NCBI GenBank assembly: GCA_963995505.1
Contig: OZ023188.1
Location: forward strand, 15,761,912 to 15,825,911
DNA length: 64,000 bases
Direction: 5' to 3'
Source of the DNA: Hypericum androsaemum
Lineage: Eukaryota; Streptophyta; Magnoliopsida; Malpighiales; Hypericaceae
How positions within the stretch are numbered: position 1 is the stretch's first letter; each line of letters opens with the position of its first letter. Of this stretch, positions 33,361 through 45,866 are shown piece after piece. The position numbers were made by a program, and so were the translations under genes. The notes below the pieces were generated by a model that did not search any database, was not told the origin of the DNA, and worked only from the letters and a program-made list of their open reading frames with translations.

Positions 33361-36300
33361 TATTGAACTTCAAGTCAATTCATGAGGAAGAAGCGGAATT
33401 CGATGTGGAAGATGGTAATCGAGAAGAATGGATCTTTGGTCCTACTGCTGTGAAAATGGTTAAGTGTTTCTGGGCTTACAATGGAAAATTGGGACATAAG
33501 CTTACAAAGCCCACGAAGCCCACATAGCTTAAGTCACTCAAGTTTCCTTCTTACAAGAGGTGTAACACCTTAGTTATCCGTTGGTTGATGAGATCTATTG
33601 AGCCTGAGCTTGGGGATAGCTTACTATGGTTTGACACAGCTGCTGACATGTGGGACCACTTGAGAGAGAGATTTGGTTGTGGAGATTTTGTGAAGATAGC
33701 CAACCTAAGGAAGCAGATCTCAAATTTCTCTCAAGGAAATCTGTCTGTGAACGAGTACTTCTCAAAGTACAAGGCTCTGTGGGATCAACTGATGCAATTT
33801 AGACCTATTCCCATCTGTAAGTGTGCTTTAGATTCCACTGCTCCTTGCTCAGCTACTACTTTAGTTGTAGAACATCTAGATCAAGACTATATAATGGGTT
33901 TTTTGTCTAGTTTAAATAAGAACTTCTCAAATATTAGAACTCAGATTCTTATGATGGATCCACTTCCCTCTATGACTAGAGTGATTTTTTTTGTTACACA
34001 ACATGAAAGAGAGATTTTTGATATAACTATTTTAAGCAAGGAATCAAGCTCACTTACAGTGTTTGCTAAAAATCAATCTGGGAACCAATCTGGGTTTTAA
34101 GAGATTTGGGTCGAAGAAACCGTAATATACTCACTGTCACAGGGAAGGTCACACTATTGATAAGTGTTTTAAGCTTCATGGTTATCCACCTAGAGGGTTT
34201 AAGCCAAAAGGTCGTGAAGATCAGATGGTTGCTGCTAGTTCTACAAGCTCTGAAGGTTTAAAGTTTGGTTTTAGTCGGGAACAAATGCAAGGATTGATGA
34301 CCATGATCCAACAATCTGTTTCTCAAGGGCTTGCAACTACTTCTCACTCTACGGGGACTTCAAGTGGTGAACCTACCACTTCAAGGGCCAATTCAGTTCC
34401 ACAAGTGGCCGATCAAAAGCATCATTATTCTGCAGGTATCTCCATATACAATCTGCAGAAGCAGACTTGTCCTTATTTTAACAAAGATACCTGGATTTTA
34501 GATTCAGGAGCTTCCACACATGTTTGTTGTTCTATGAAGTGGTTTACCAGCAGTAGGGCAATCACCTCAGTTAGTGTGACTCTACCAAACGATTCCAGAA
34601 TTCAAGCTACTCATATTGGAACTTTGAAGCTTTCAACAGACATATTATTGTTTAATGTCCTTTTTATGCTCGAGTTCACTTTTAACTTGATATCAATCAG
34701 CTAATTGACTCGAGATCTTCCTATCTCACTGAGTTTTTCATTTGCTGATTGTGTTATACAGGACCGTGTCAGGGGGAAGAAGATTGGAATTGCTGAGAAA
34801 AGACACGGCCTCTACTACCTCCATACACATCATCACCCTTCCAAGCCAGCCAGCCAATCACATCACAGCTTCCAGCTTCAACTATCTGTAACATAGCCTG
34901 GACACTTGGCATTATAGACTAGGTCATATTCCTAGATCTAAGCTTCTCATCCTTAAGAAATTTACTCCTACCATTACAGTAGACTCTGATGTACCTTGTG
35001 ATAGCTGCCATTTAGCTAAACACAAAGGTTGACTTTCTCTTCAAGTGCTAGTAAAGCACATAAATGTTTTAACCTTATTCATGTTGATGTTTGGGGTCCA
35101 TATTCTATACCCTCTTATGATGGTTACACTTATTTCTTGATCATTGTTGATAATTTCTCTAGAGCCATTTGGGTTTACCTAGTAAAGTCAAAATCTGCAG
35201 TTGTTACTCACTTGGAGAATTTTTGCAATATGGTTGAAACACAATTTCTTACTCGTGTTTAAGAATCTATTCTGATCAAGGAACCGAGTTCATAATGACC
35301 TCTTTCTATCACACCAGGGGTATTATACATGAAACTTTGTGTGCTTATACGCCTCAGCAGAACAGGCGTGTTGAGAGGAGACATCAGCAAATTCTTAATA
35401 TTGCTCGTGCTCTTCGATTCCAAGCCTTCCTTCTAATTAAATTTTGGATTACTTGTATTCTTCATGCAGTATAATTGATCAATCTCACACCATCCACTTT
35501 GCTTTCCAACAAAATGCCTTATGAACTTCTATATCAGAAGTTTCCCACCTTTGATCATCTTAGGAATTTTGTTGTTTATGTTATGCAGCTTCCTTGCCAA
35601 AATCTCACAAGTTTAGTCCTAGAGCCAGAAGATGTGTCTTCTTAAGTTATACTAATGATATTAAGGGTTTTAAACTCTATGATCTAGACAATCATGAAAC
35701 ATTCATTTCCAGAGATGTCACATTCTACGAGAATATTTTTCCATTGCAGACTACTATGCCAACAGAATCATTACCTAATCAGTTTTCTGCAGCTGATAGT
35801 AGCCCTCTATTTCTGGATGACTCTACCATAAATATACCATTACCTCCACTTCTACAACCATCATCATCACCATCTCCAAATAGAGGGCCATCACAACCAA
35901 CCTCTCCAGAACCATTGCCTTAACCCCTCCATATTCCACCAGTTAGGAGATCAGCTCGAACCAAATCCACCCCTACCTATCTCCAAGACTACATACATCA
36001 TACTTTACCCTCTCAGCAAGACCAATCCAATCCCTCTGCATCAGGTTAGAAAGCTTCCTCTTCTACTTCAGTCTTATATCCCATATCATCTGTGTTAACT
36101 ACAACTCTTCTTGGGAATTCACATTGCATTTTTGTCAATGCATTGGATGAACTTACTGAACCTAAGAATTTTGAGGAAGCTCACAAGCTAGCTTGCTTGA
36201 GACAGGCTATGTAATCTAAACTTGTAGCTCTTGACATAAATGGTACTTGGGATCTTGTTGATCTTCCCCAAAGGAATGAGGCAATTGGATGTAAGTGGGT

Positions 36301-38207
36301 GTACAAGATCAAACGATATGCTAATGGCACAATTGAGAGATTCAAAGCCAGGTTAGTAGCCAAAGGTTACACTCAAGCTTTTGGCATTGATTACGTGGAT
36401 ACTTTCTCACTAGTTGTCAAGATCACATCTGTTCGATTGGTCCTAGCCATTTCTATAGCTAAAAATTAGTTTTTAGAACAATTCGATGTGAATAATGCAT
36501 TCTTGCATGGTGAATTACATGAGGATTCCACCTGGGCTTCATGCTTCTCAAAATCAAGTTTGTAAGTTAAACAAGTCTTTATGTGGTTTGAAACAAGCCA
36601 GTCGGCAGTGGTTTGAAAAATTGTCTGCCTTGCTGTTGTCTTTTGATTTCAAGCAAGCCATTCCTGATTCTTCTATGTTTACTCTCAAGCTGCCAAGCTC
36701 ATTCACGTGTCTTCTAGTCTATGTTGATGACATTATAGTAGCTAGAGATAGCATGGAGAAAATCACACGTGTTAAATTCTTCTTACATGATCAACTTCGG
36801 TTCAAGGATTTGGAAAAGCTCAGATATTTCTTGGGCATGGAAGTTGCCCGTTTCAATTCTGGCATACATTTATGTCAGTGAAACTATGCTATTGATATTC
36901 TCATAGATACAGGCTTCCTCAATAGCAAGAGAATGAAGACTCCTATGGTTCATAACCTCAAACTTAGCACTGATGATGATTCCCCGGCTGTTGCTGATGT
37001 ATCTGGATATAGAAGATTGATTGGCAAACTATTATATTTGCTTTCCTATTCATAAACTGAGTCAGTTTCTCAGTCATCTTTTGATTGTTCATCAAAAGGC
37101 AATCCACAGGATACTTCGATACATCAAAGGTCACCCTGGTCTTGATCTTTTCTTCCCAGCAAATTCAGAGATTAAGTTATCCGGATATTCAGATACAGAT
37201 TGGGCAGCTTGTCCAGATACAAGGAGGTCAGTAACAGGATACTATGTTTATTTAGGGAACTCATTGATATCCTGGAAATTCAAGAAATAACCAACCATAT
37301 CTCAAAGTTCCTCAGAGGCTGAATACAGAGCTTTAGCCTCTCTTGGTTGTGAAATTCAATGGTTGTTCTATATGCTTGGTGAGCTTCAAGTTCATCAACT
37401 ACCATCGACCTCAGTCTTTTGTGACAACAAATCTGCCATTCACATTGCCGAGAACTCGGTGTTCCATGAGAGGACTAAGTATATTGAAATAGATTGCCAT
37501 CTCATCAGAGAGAAGGTTCAATCTGGACTTCTCATATTGTTTCATGTCTCTGTAGCTCGTCAAACTGCAGACATTCTAACGAAGCCATTGGCGCCTTCTC
37601 TATTCTTCTCTCATGCTGCCAAGCTTGGACTGTATAGAATACACAGTCCAGCTTGCGAGAGGCTATTAAACTTTAAGTCAATTCATAAGGAAGAAGCAGA
37701 ATTGGATGTGGAAGATGGTGATCGAGAAGAACAGATCTTTGGACTTACTGCTGTGAAAATGGTTAAGTGTTTCTGGGCTTACAATGGAAAATTGGGGCAT
37801 AAGCTTACAAAGCCCACACAGCTTAAGTCACTCTCGTGACTAAGCATGCGCAGGTGATCACGCCAGCTAGTGTTGCAGGCAGCAGGCAGCAGGCGACAAG
37901 CAACACAGATCCCGGGGGAATATCCCCGGGAATGGGATCCGAGGATGATTTTTGGTTATTGGCTCATAATTCCCCTTTTGTCTTTTGTACATATTTTTAT
38001 TTTAGTCTCATATTTTTATGTACAGGTCAAACTAGTCCTATTCTAGTTTTAGCTAGTATATATGTAAATACACTAGTGAAACAAACTCACCAAAGTTAAT
38101 TGTGAATACAAGTGAGTTTCTAATATCTTCTTCTTGTGTTCATCTTTTCTCTCTTGTTTCTCTAGCTCCTTTAATCTAGATCTAAGGGATTTTCATTTTT
38201 CAATAAG
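33361..38207 (+). mobile_element. Ty1/copia element inside P450 exon 2
   Basis: A 5' LTR stub (33361 to about 33555) matches the start of the 3' LTR (37664 to about 38207). The remainder of the 5' LTR, the primer site and the 5' end of gag are deleted. Order on the + strand is gag, protease, integrase, RT and RNase H, as in copia. The 3' LTR follows GCTTGCGAGAGG, the degenerate polypurine tract. The LTR ends begin TATT rather than TG, and flanking bases (TAG and TAAG) give no convincing target duplication, so the exact ends are within a few bases. Confidence 0.85.
33585..37640 (+). pseudogene. Copia gag-pol remnant
   Basis: gag 33585-34100 (WDHLRERFGCGDFVKIANLR). Zinc knuckle about 34130-34195 (CSLCHREGHTIDKCFKLHG). 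Protease at about 34490 (WILDSGASTHVC). Integrase 35029-35262 (LIHVDVWGPYSIPSYDGYTY, IIVDNFSRAIWVYL). RT about 36240-36880 ([45 protein letters not shown]). RNase H 37310-37640 ([45 protein letters not shown]). At least six stops or frameshifts interrupt it. Near-complete domain order but inactive. Confidence 0.85.
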
Positions 38208-38812
38208 TGGCTCATAGTTGCAGGAACTAATACTGTATCTGTGACCTTGGAGTGGGTACTGTCCCTCTTGGTCATTCATCCATACATTTTAGAAAAGGTT
38301 AAATGGGAATTGGACAAGATCGCTTAATCAATGAATCAGACCTTTCCAAATTGCACTCTCTCCAAAATATTATTTCCAAAATTTTTAGATTGTACCTCGT
38401 CGAGCCACTTTTGGTCCCCCACTATTCATCACGTGATTGTACCATTGGAGGATTCAACGTTCCTCGGGGGACTGTTATGTTGGTCAACGCGTGGGTTATT
38501 CACAGAGATCCGACTCTTTGGGATGACCCAAAAAAATTCAGGCCCGAGAGATTTGAAAAGGCACAAAGTGATGCCCATAATTTGATGACATTTGGAATGG
38601 GAAGAAGGATTTGTCCTGGAATGGATCTGACTCAACGGGTTGTGGGCTCAACTTTGGGCTCGCTGATCTAGTGCTTTGAGTGGAAGAGAACCAGTGGAGC
38701 AAAAGTTGATATGTCCGAAGGAGAAGGGATGAATGTGCCCAAAGCTAAGCCTTTGGAGGTCAAGTGTAAAGCTCGACCAATTGTCTCTAAATTATTTCCT
38801 GAAATAAGCTAG

Positions 38813-39028
38813 AGATATTTGTTATGGTAAGAATAATTATATGAAAATAAGATGTGTAACTATATGAAAATAGTTGTACATCACTGAGAAAAATTACTCA
38901 AGTGTCTTGGTCCCGTGTGCCTAAATATTTCACTAATGCTATAAATAAAATATATTATTGGTGTTGGTTGATTTTAAATCTTTGTCCTTTTATTTCATAT
39001 TGTGTTGCATCTATTCTAAACGAGACCC
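38813..39028. other. 3' flank of the split P450
   Basis: Matches 567-662 joined to 4755-4880, i.e. the 3' flank of the first pseudogene without the composite insertion. It serves as the empty-site reference for that insertion. It contains AATAAAATA-type signals around 38941 but no gene. Confidence 0.8.
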
Positions 39029-41100
39029 ATCAATTCTGATCAATGGCTCGCCAACTAAGCTCTTTAATTTGCAACGGGGTTTGAGGCAAGGCGATCCTCT
39101 CTCGCTCGCCCTTTCTCTTTCTAATTGCAGCTGAGGGGTTACATGCTCTTACTTCTAAGGCTGGTTCCTTGGGATTAATCGAGGGAATTGAGATCCCGAG
39201 AACTCATTTGAAGCTCAACATTCTTCAATACGTGGATGATACACTCCTATTCTCTAAGTACTGGGAGAGGAGTATCTGAAACTTGAAGCTTATCATGTCA
39301 ATTATTGACCTTGCGTCGGGCCTCCGAGTTAATTTGGGAAAAACTTCAATCATTCCCATTAATGTCAGTGAGGTAGCCATGCTTAATTCTGCCAGAATTT
39401 GGGGGTGCTCTTGTGATCAGCTCCCAATCCGCTACCTCGGGCTCCCGCTTGGTGATAACATGAAGCGAAAATCAGGTTGGAAGCCAGTGTTGGAGGCGAT
39501 TGATCGAAGGTTGGGGTCGTGGAAAGGGAATCTCCTCTCTTTTGGGGGAAGGGTCACGTTGATTAAGTCAGTATTGACTTGCCTCCATATCTACTATATT
39601 TCCTTCTTCCAACTATCGGCTGGAATTTGTGAAGCAATTGAGCAAAAGATGCGCCATTTTCTTTGGTCGGGTGATTTGGAAATGGTAAAGTTTTCGATGG
39701 TTCGCTGGGAAGCAGTTTGTAGCTCCAAAGATATGGGTGGGTTAGGTTTTGAGGATTTGGTGCTTCTGAATAAATCCCTTTTGCTTAAGTAGATTTGGAA
39801 ATTTTGTGTGAATTGAGAGGCTTTTTGGGTACGGGTGGTGTCCAGAATTCATGCTTATCGCTGAAGATAAACGTTGTTGAAAAATAAAAGAATCCAGAGG
39901 GGTCGGTCCGGTATGCTCATCAAAGATTGGGCTAGAATTAGCAACCGGTGCTCAGGGAAGCAACTGGAATATAATTAGCAAGACTGCTGTGGATGGGGAG
40001 GTATTAGAACTGATTTTATGGAGGGAGTGGAGTTAAAAATTGGGGATGGTAGGAAAACATTCTTTTGGGATGACAATTGGACCGGTTCTCCAAATCTGAA
40101 GGAAAGATTTGGTAGATTGCACATGATTTCGCTTCAGCAAGGTGCAAAGGTGGCTGAAGGTAGATTTTGGGTTGATGGTTATTGGTGCTGGGATCTTCAA
40201 TGGCGTAGGCCATTGCGAGTGTTCGAGGAGGACCTTCTTGTGCAATTAATTGATGCTTTAGGAGCTTCAAACATGTGTGCGGCCTCGGAGGATACGATTA
40301 AGTGGAGATGGGATGATTGCGGGTTTTTAGCGAAGTCTTGCGGAGGCATGTGTGGGAGAGTAAACTCTCGCCATCCCCTTTGATTGATGAGCTAAGGAAA
40401 GTTTGGTTAGGTTCAATTCCCCTTAAAGTTGAATTTGTGTGTGGTTGATTTTACAAAATTGAATCCCGACCAGAGATGTTTTGATTCGGATGAGGAGAAT
40501 TCAGGCGTGAGAGGCTCTTTGCCCATTCTTTCTGGATGAGGATGAGTCAGCTGCGCATCTACTTCTGTTTTGCTCCTTTTCTAGACCTATTTGAGACTAT
40601 TTTGTGAATCGGATTGGCGTGGTTTGGAGCGGTTTCTCTTCTATGGACTCAGCCTTATCTAATTGGTACGGGTTGTCAAGAGGTGGTATGGAGGAGAAGG
40701 TTTGGTTCACCTTGTTTGGAGTGATCACTTGGGAGTTTGGGAATCCTCGGAACAAGGTGATCTTCGAGGCAAGCAATGAGATGACGAGCTTCTCAAGCAT
40801 ACTATTTTCTTTCGAACTCGTGAATGGATTAGTTGGTCTAGGACTTTAAAAAACATCGGGTATCAAGAGTTGGATTTTTTTTTGACTTGTTAAGAGTTAG
40901 GTGATTGATTTGGGTAGAGCTTTTAGGCTTAAAATCTTTGTAAATAGCGAGCTTGTTTGCTAATAGTGTTTCTGAGTGGTTGATTGTGTTTCACTGTGGT
41001 TTAGTTCGAGGGGGTTCAACTTCTCGGTGGGGGGTGTTGGGTCTTCTGGGTTTTCTCCTTTTGTTTAGGTCCTGTAGATAGGTTTTTTTTTCTGTTTCGT
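39029..41100 (+). mobile_element. L1-type LINE ORF2 remnant (reverse transcriptase and zf-RVT part)
   Basis: Starts abruptly with ILINGSPTKLFNLQRGLRQG and DPLS (RT), then LQYVDDTLLFS (catalytic YVDD form). The long frame 39283-39792 follows with LGLPLGDNMKRKSGWKPVLE, GGRVTLIKSVL and MRHFLWSG. Beyond it are broken frames with zf-RVT-like sequence (VELKIGDGRKTFFWDDNW at 40018). The 5' half (ORF1, endonuclease, RT fingers) is missing, as in 5' truncation on insertion. The 3' limit is unclear. Many stops. Confidence 0.8.
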
Positions 41101-41107
41101 TGCTTCT

Positions 41108-41810
41108 GAGTTATTCATAACACCAAATTTTCATATTAAAAAGTCTATTATACTCTTTTCAAAATAAAAATTTTAGAAAATTAATTTCCTTTTTCTTGTT
41201 CCTTTAGGGACTCGGTCCCGTCAATAAAAAAACATTTTTTAATCCCAAAAATATCCAATTGATTATATGCTCCTTCTCCTCTCTAGCGAAGATGGCTGCT
41301 AATTCACCTCGGCTTCATCCTGTGGGTGGCTATCACGATTTCGTGCAGAATCTAACATTCACAACAACATACGATTCAACTTGCTCATATGATGTTCGAA
41401 GTCATCAGTCAACTCACATATGTTCGTTATGATTCGTGTCTATTGAATTCTTCCACCGACAACCCGTGGTCGTCTACGGCATGTTAAAAAAATTGTCGTG
41501 GACGCTCTCTCCCTTCTTGTATCGACCTCGAACTATAATGGTCTTCCTAAGACTATCACGCCTCGACCAGAGAGATTAAGCAGCCACGACCAACGTCCTG
41601 GCTACCCTTTCGCCAAAACCGCATGCTTCGACGACCAATTTCCTTTCTCTTATTCCTTCTGCCATGACCAATTTTTTGCGGCTGCTCCGGGGAGAGAGAA
41701 GAAAGAGAAGAGGAAAAGAAACAGGAAAAGGAATTAATTTTCTAAGGTTTTTATTTTGTAGAGGGTATAATAAACTTTTTCATATGAAAATTTAGTGTTA
41801 TGAATAACTC
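41108..41810. mobile_element. TIR element, about 700 bp
   Basis: Ends are inverted copies: left GAGTTATTCATAACACCAAA, right complement GAGTTATTCATAACACTAAA, and the match continues about 45 bp (TTTTCATAT, TTATTATAC). No target duplication found. The sequence just right of it (41811-41890) resembles the subterminal part of the element at 18907-19789, so the true right end may be further out. The + frame 41498-41737 is not recognisable. Confidence 0.55.
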
Positions 41811-42017
41811 AAGGTATTTTTTGGGTATTTTTATAATACAGGGGTCTAAATATCTATTTTCAATAATATAGGTACCTAAGTGTTTTTAACAAAAAAAAAA
41901 ACCTTTCTCACCTCAATTCTGGCAGGAACTTGATTAGTGGTTTCGGAAAAAAAAAAGAACGAGATGGAATGTGCACGTACCTTTTCTCGTAAAGCAACAG
42001 GCACAATGCGTACTCAG

Positions 42018-42025
42018 TGACGTCA
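42018..42025. promoter_or_regulatory. Palindromic TGACGTCA motif upstream of the second intact P450
   Basis: Same motif and neighbours as at 8357-8364, 398 bp before the ATG that corresponds to the start of the first gene (42429). Confidence 0.5.
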
Positions 42026-42422
42026 TATTATAAGCATTGTGGATGAAACTGATCACTCTTGTGGCTTCGGATAGATGTCGACCTGTCTCATCTCTTTTTT
42101 CTTTTGTCTTCTTCTATGATACCGAATCCAACTATCTTTCGAGAATCTCATAGAAATGCGGGCAATGTTTGTTAATTATTTATTAGATCGATTAATCAAA
42201 TTGAGTCAATTATAATTTTTGAGAAATTATAAAAAATTTTAAACAAATATTTAATACTGATGTGTTTTTAGAATATCAGGATCTATCTAAACTATAACCG
42301 CGTCTTAAGGTAAAGTGGCCACTACTTGTACCTTGTTTGTGCATAAAAAGCCAATCATCCATCACCGGAACACCCAAATCAAATTCAAAGCACATTCCAA
42401 ATTTGCAAAACGAAGATCGACC

Positions 42423-44104
42423 ATGGCAATGGAAGCAAATAATACTATTTTCCTAGAGCTCCTTTTTTCCATTGTCTCCCTATTCCTGGCTTATTACCTA
42501 ATCTACAAGCAACGAAAGAACCAAGCCAGAACCTACAAGCTTGCCCCAAGCCCACCATCGCTCCCAATCCTAGGCCACTACCACCTCGTCTCGAAATCTT
42601 CCGTCCCGCCCCACCACATCATCAACGACCTCTCTCAGAAGTACGGCCCCATATTCTCCCTCCGGCTCGGAACCCGGAGGATGGTCGTCGTGTCGTCCCC
42701 GTCCATAGTCCATGAATGCTTCACCAAGAACGACGTCGTGTTCGCCAACCGGCCACGGTTCATGGCGGGCAAGCACTTGGGGTACGACAACACCACCATG
42801 GCCCAAGCCCCCTACGGCGACCACTGGCGGAACCTACGCCGAATCGGGGCCATCGAGGTGTTCTCCGCCCACCGCGTCAACGCCTTTCGAAGCATCAGGG
42901 AGGACGAGATCAAGAGGGTCGCTGTAAGAATCTCGCGTAATAATAGCACCGACGGCAACAATTCTTACAAGCAAGTGGACCTTAGGACAGCCATCCGAGA
43001 CCTGTCGTTCAACATCGTGACGAGGATGATCTGTGGGAAGAGGTACTACGGGGAGGAGGAGGAGGTTCCGGAAGGAAAGGTGTTTAGGGAAAAGTTGAAG
43101 GAGGTCATTTCGTTTGGTGGGGTGTTTAATCCGGGGGACATGTTCCCTGTTTGGAATTGGGTGGCTGGCGTCGAGAAGAGGTATATTAAGCTCTCCAAGT
43201 GGTTCGATGGCTTCTTCCAAGGGATAATCGATGAGTATAGGAGGAAGCTCAAGGAGGATTCGAAGAACGAGAGCTGCATCGTTGACCACCTTCTCTCGTT
43301 GCAGGAGTCGCAGCCTGATTACTACACCGACGAGTTTATTAAAGGCTTCATCATGGTACATGGTTCATTACACTCAAGTTGCCGCTTTATTTCCTGACTA
43401 GTCAACCATTTTTTGATAAATACCAATTACACTAATGTGCCACTTTATTTTTCCACCACTCATTTGTGGTTAATGTTTTTTAGGTGATGTTGTTTGCTGG
43501 AACAGAGACATCATCTGTGACATTAGAATGGGCAATGTCTAACCTCCTCAACCACCCAGAGATATTGGACAAGGCTAAAGACGAGATAGATAAGCAAATC
43601 GGGCAAGAGCACTTGGTGCACGAGGTGGATCTCCCCAAGTTACATTATCTCCATAATATTATCTCCGAGACCCTCCGGTTACATCCGGCGGCCCCACTTC
43701 TAGTCCCGCACCTGGCATCCGACGACTGCCAGGTGGCAGGGTACGACATCCCGCGCAACACAATCTTACTGGTCAATGCGTGGGCCATACACCGGGATCC
43801 AGCCCTGTGGGATGACCCCACCTCTTTCAGGCCCGAGAGGTTCGAGAAGGGAGAGGCCGAGGCTCAGAAGCTGATGCCGTTTGGGCTGGGCCGGAGGTCG
43901 TGTCCTGGATCGAGCATGGCTCAACGTGTAGTGGGCATGACTCTCGCGTCGATGATCCAAAGTTTTGATTGGAAAAGGGTAACCGAGGCAAGAGTTAACA
44001 TGAATGAAGCAAGAGCAGGCGTTACCGTTCAAATGGTGAACTCTCTACAAGCTTTGGCCAAACCACGTCTCGTCGCTAAGAAGATTTTGGAATGTGATGC
44101 TTAA
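42423..44104 (+). CDS. Cytochrome P450, CYP81-like (intact, two exons)
   Basis: Exon 1 42423-43355, intron 43356-43483 (GT...TAG, phase 0), exon 2 43484-44104; 517 aa. The first ATG is in an excellent context (ACCATGG) and gives MAMEANN; the second ATG at 42429 corresponds to the start of the paralogues and would give 515 aa. Anchor about residues 10-29, hinge [13 protein letters not shown]-helix WRNLRR, I-helix AGTETS, ETLR, PERF, heme loop [13 protein letters not shown] with Cys451. The TATA-like element is CATAAAAAG at 42342-42350. It differs from the first gene in the B-C loop region ([20 protein letters not shown] against [20 protein letters not shown]), where substrate contacts are expected. 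No lesions. Substrate unknown. Confidence 0.92.
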
Positions 44105-44423
44105 ACAAATTAATAGTTTTATGTTGCAAAGTGCTGAGGCAGTTATTTTTTGTGTCCTTTTTTTCCAGTAGTGAAAAATGTTACTATGACATGTTACGGT
44201 GTGCTACTCGGGCGGGTTCGGCTCATTAGTGTAATATTATCATATTATGTATACCCATGGGAATAAAACTTTAAATGTTTCCAGCTGTTATAATTCGTCT
44301 TTGAACCAGTTGCAAGTTTGTCCGCGGATACATTTTGGACATACTTTAACCTTATATTTTATTAATATTTTTTCGTTTGACGGTCTTGTCACTTGATACG
44401 TCGTAATGAGATGAAACTTCTTT

Positions 44424-45421
44424 ACCATTTGAGTCCTATAATTTACACAAATTTTGTGATATGATCATGAGGTTTAGAAATGACTCTTTTGGTAGTTGTG
44501 GTTTCACTTTTTATGCGTTAGATGCTCGAGAAGGCCCCCGAGCCAAAAAATAGCTCCGGACCTGGAAACGACGTTGTCAGACGATGAGGTGTCTTGCCAC
44601 GTTGGAAAAAAATTTCTGCTTGGAATGCTGACGTGTCACAAAAATAAAATATCTATTTCAATCACTTTTTTTTTTTAATTTCAAAAATCCCTCCCTTATC
44701 CCTTCTCTCTCACCCCCTTCGTCTTCTTCCTCTCCTCTCCTCTCCCTTCTAATTACAGCCTTTCTAATTATATACATGGCCAAAAATGGTGTTATTCGAA
44801 GCATCAATTGACTACTCCACTAGCGTCATCACTAACGGGGACAGCCCCTTTGCATGCCGGTGAGCTCTGGAAGCTGGACGAAGACGAAGCAATGGCGGTG
44901 AACTTTGCGTTCAAGCTGTACCGCGTCCCAGATGAGAGCGTGTCCGTGAAGAACCCGCGCGACGAACTCCTCCAGCTTGCAAAGGGGCTGTCCCCATTAG
45001 TGATGACGCTAGTGGAGTAGTCAATTGATGCTTTGAACAACGCCATTTTTGGCCATGGATGTAATTTGAAGGGTTGTAATTAGAAGGGAGAGGAGAAGAG
45101 AGGAAGAAGACGAAGGGGGTGAGAGAGAGAAGGGATAAGGGGGGGATTTTTGAAAAAATAAAAAAAATAAGTGATTGAAATGGATCTTTTATTTTTGTGA
45201 CACGTCAGCATTCCAAGCGAAATTTTTTTTCCAACGTGGTAAGACACCTCATCGTCTGACAATGTCGTTTCTAGGTCCGGAGCTATTTTTTGGCTCGGGG
45301 GCCTTCCTGAGCCTCTGACGCAAAAAAAGTGAAATCACAACTACCAAAAAATTCGTTTCTAAACCTCAGAATCATATCGCAAAATTGGTGTAAACCACAG
45401 GACTCAAATGGTACTTTTTCC
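44424..45421. mobile_element. Pack-MULE carrying a GRAS gene fragment
   Basis: Member of the same family as 11599-12633: ends share ACCATTTGAGTCC and a subterminal ATTTTGTGATATGATC followed by TTTGGTAGTTGTGGTTTCAC. Flanked by AACTTCTTT (44415-44423) and AAGTTCTTT (45422-45430), a 9-bp duplication with one mismatch; the left end has lost about nine terminal bases relative to the right (GGAAAAAGT). The centre holds a GRAS-like coding fragment, and both sides of the centre are inverted copies of its 3' part. The 3' flank of the first intact P450 lacks the insertion. Confidence 0.82.
44859..45020 (+). pseudogene. Captured GRAS-domain fragment inside the Pack-MULE
   Basis: Open for 53 codons: [53 protein letters not shown] and stop. 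This matches the GRAS transcription-factor segment with the pattern AVNF.F.L...PDESV...NPRD.LL...K.LSP.V.TLVEQ. GC content is higher than in its surroundings. Only a small part of a GRAS protein is present. The final codons are repeated in inverted form at about 44806-44855. Confidence 0.7.
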
Positions 45422-45866
45422 AAGTTCTTTTTTAGTGTGGGCCTGGGCTTCTTCGGTAAGGGATTGGCTTCTTTTATTGCAGATCTGTGCTTTTTCGGGG
45501 CGGGCTGGGCTTCAAATTTACTTGATATTGCATAAGCTGCTGGATCGGACAGCCTGGAAAGAAATTGCTAATTATATGATTTTTTGGAGATGATTATTTC
45601 AATTCTAAAAAAATTAAATCTATTTTTTCTAATTATACTTAGTGGTATTTTTGTCCAAAAACTGATTTAAATTGTAGAGTGTAAACTAGAAAATATTAAC
45701 ATTCAGATTAACATTTTCCAATTAAATGGTAACGGTGTACAATACCGTCAAAACCAAAGTAGTTTTGAAAAAATATATATAATATTTAAGGTTCCATTCA
45801 ATTATGCATATATTTATAATTAATAGGAACCAAAATCCAAAAATGCATCAAATTAAAATATCTATT

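Larger units (their letters stand above)
32374..38812 (+). pseudogene. CYP81-type P450 split by a copia element
   Basis: Exon 1 32374-33270 is fully open (299 codons: anchor ILILLSIPISLLLVIFLAY, hinge PPSPPNSLPIIGH, C-helix WRNKRK) and ends at GT. The intron acceptor TTTTTTGCAG is at 33348-33357. Three bases later a copia element begins and runs to about 38207. Exon 2 resumes WLIVAGTNTVSVTLEW. A 13-bp deletion near 38315 shifts the frame, and a C-to-T change gives TAG at 38667-38669 (CAG in the copy at 1-566). PERF and FGMGRRICPG remain readable, stop at 38810-38812. Three independent lesions. The clean exon 1 against a ruined exon 2 suggests recent loss. Confidence 0.88.

Noticed and set aside
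44804..45046. Minus-strand 80-codon frame over the Pack-MULE centre
   Set aside because: It is the complement of the GRAS-like frame, which has the recognisable motif on the + strand.
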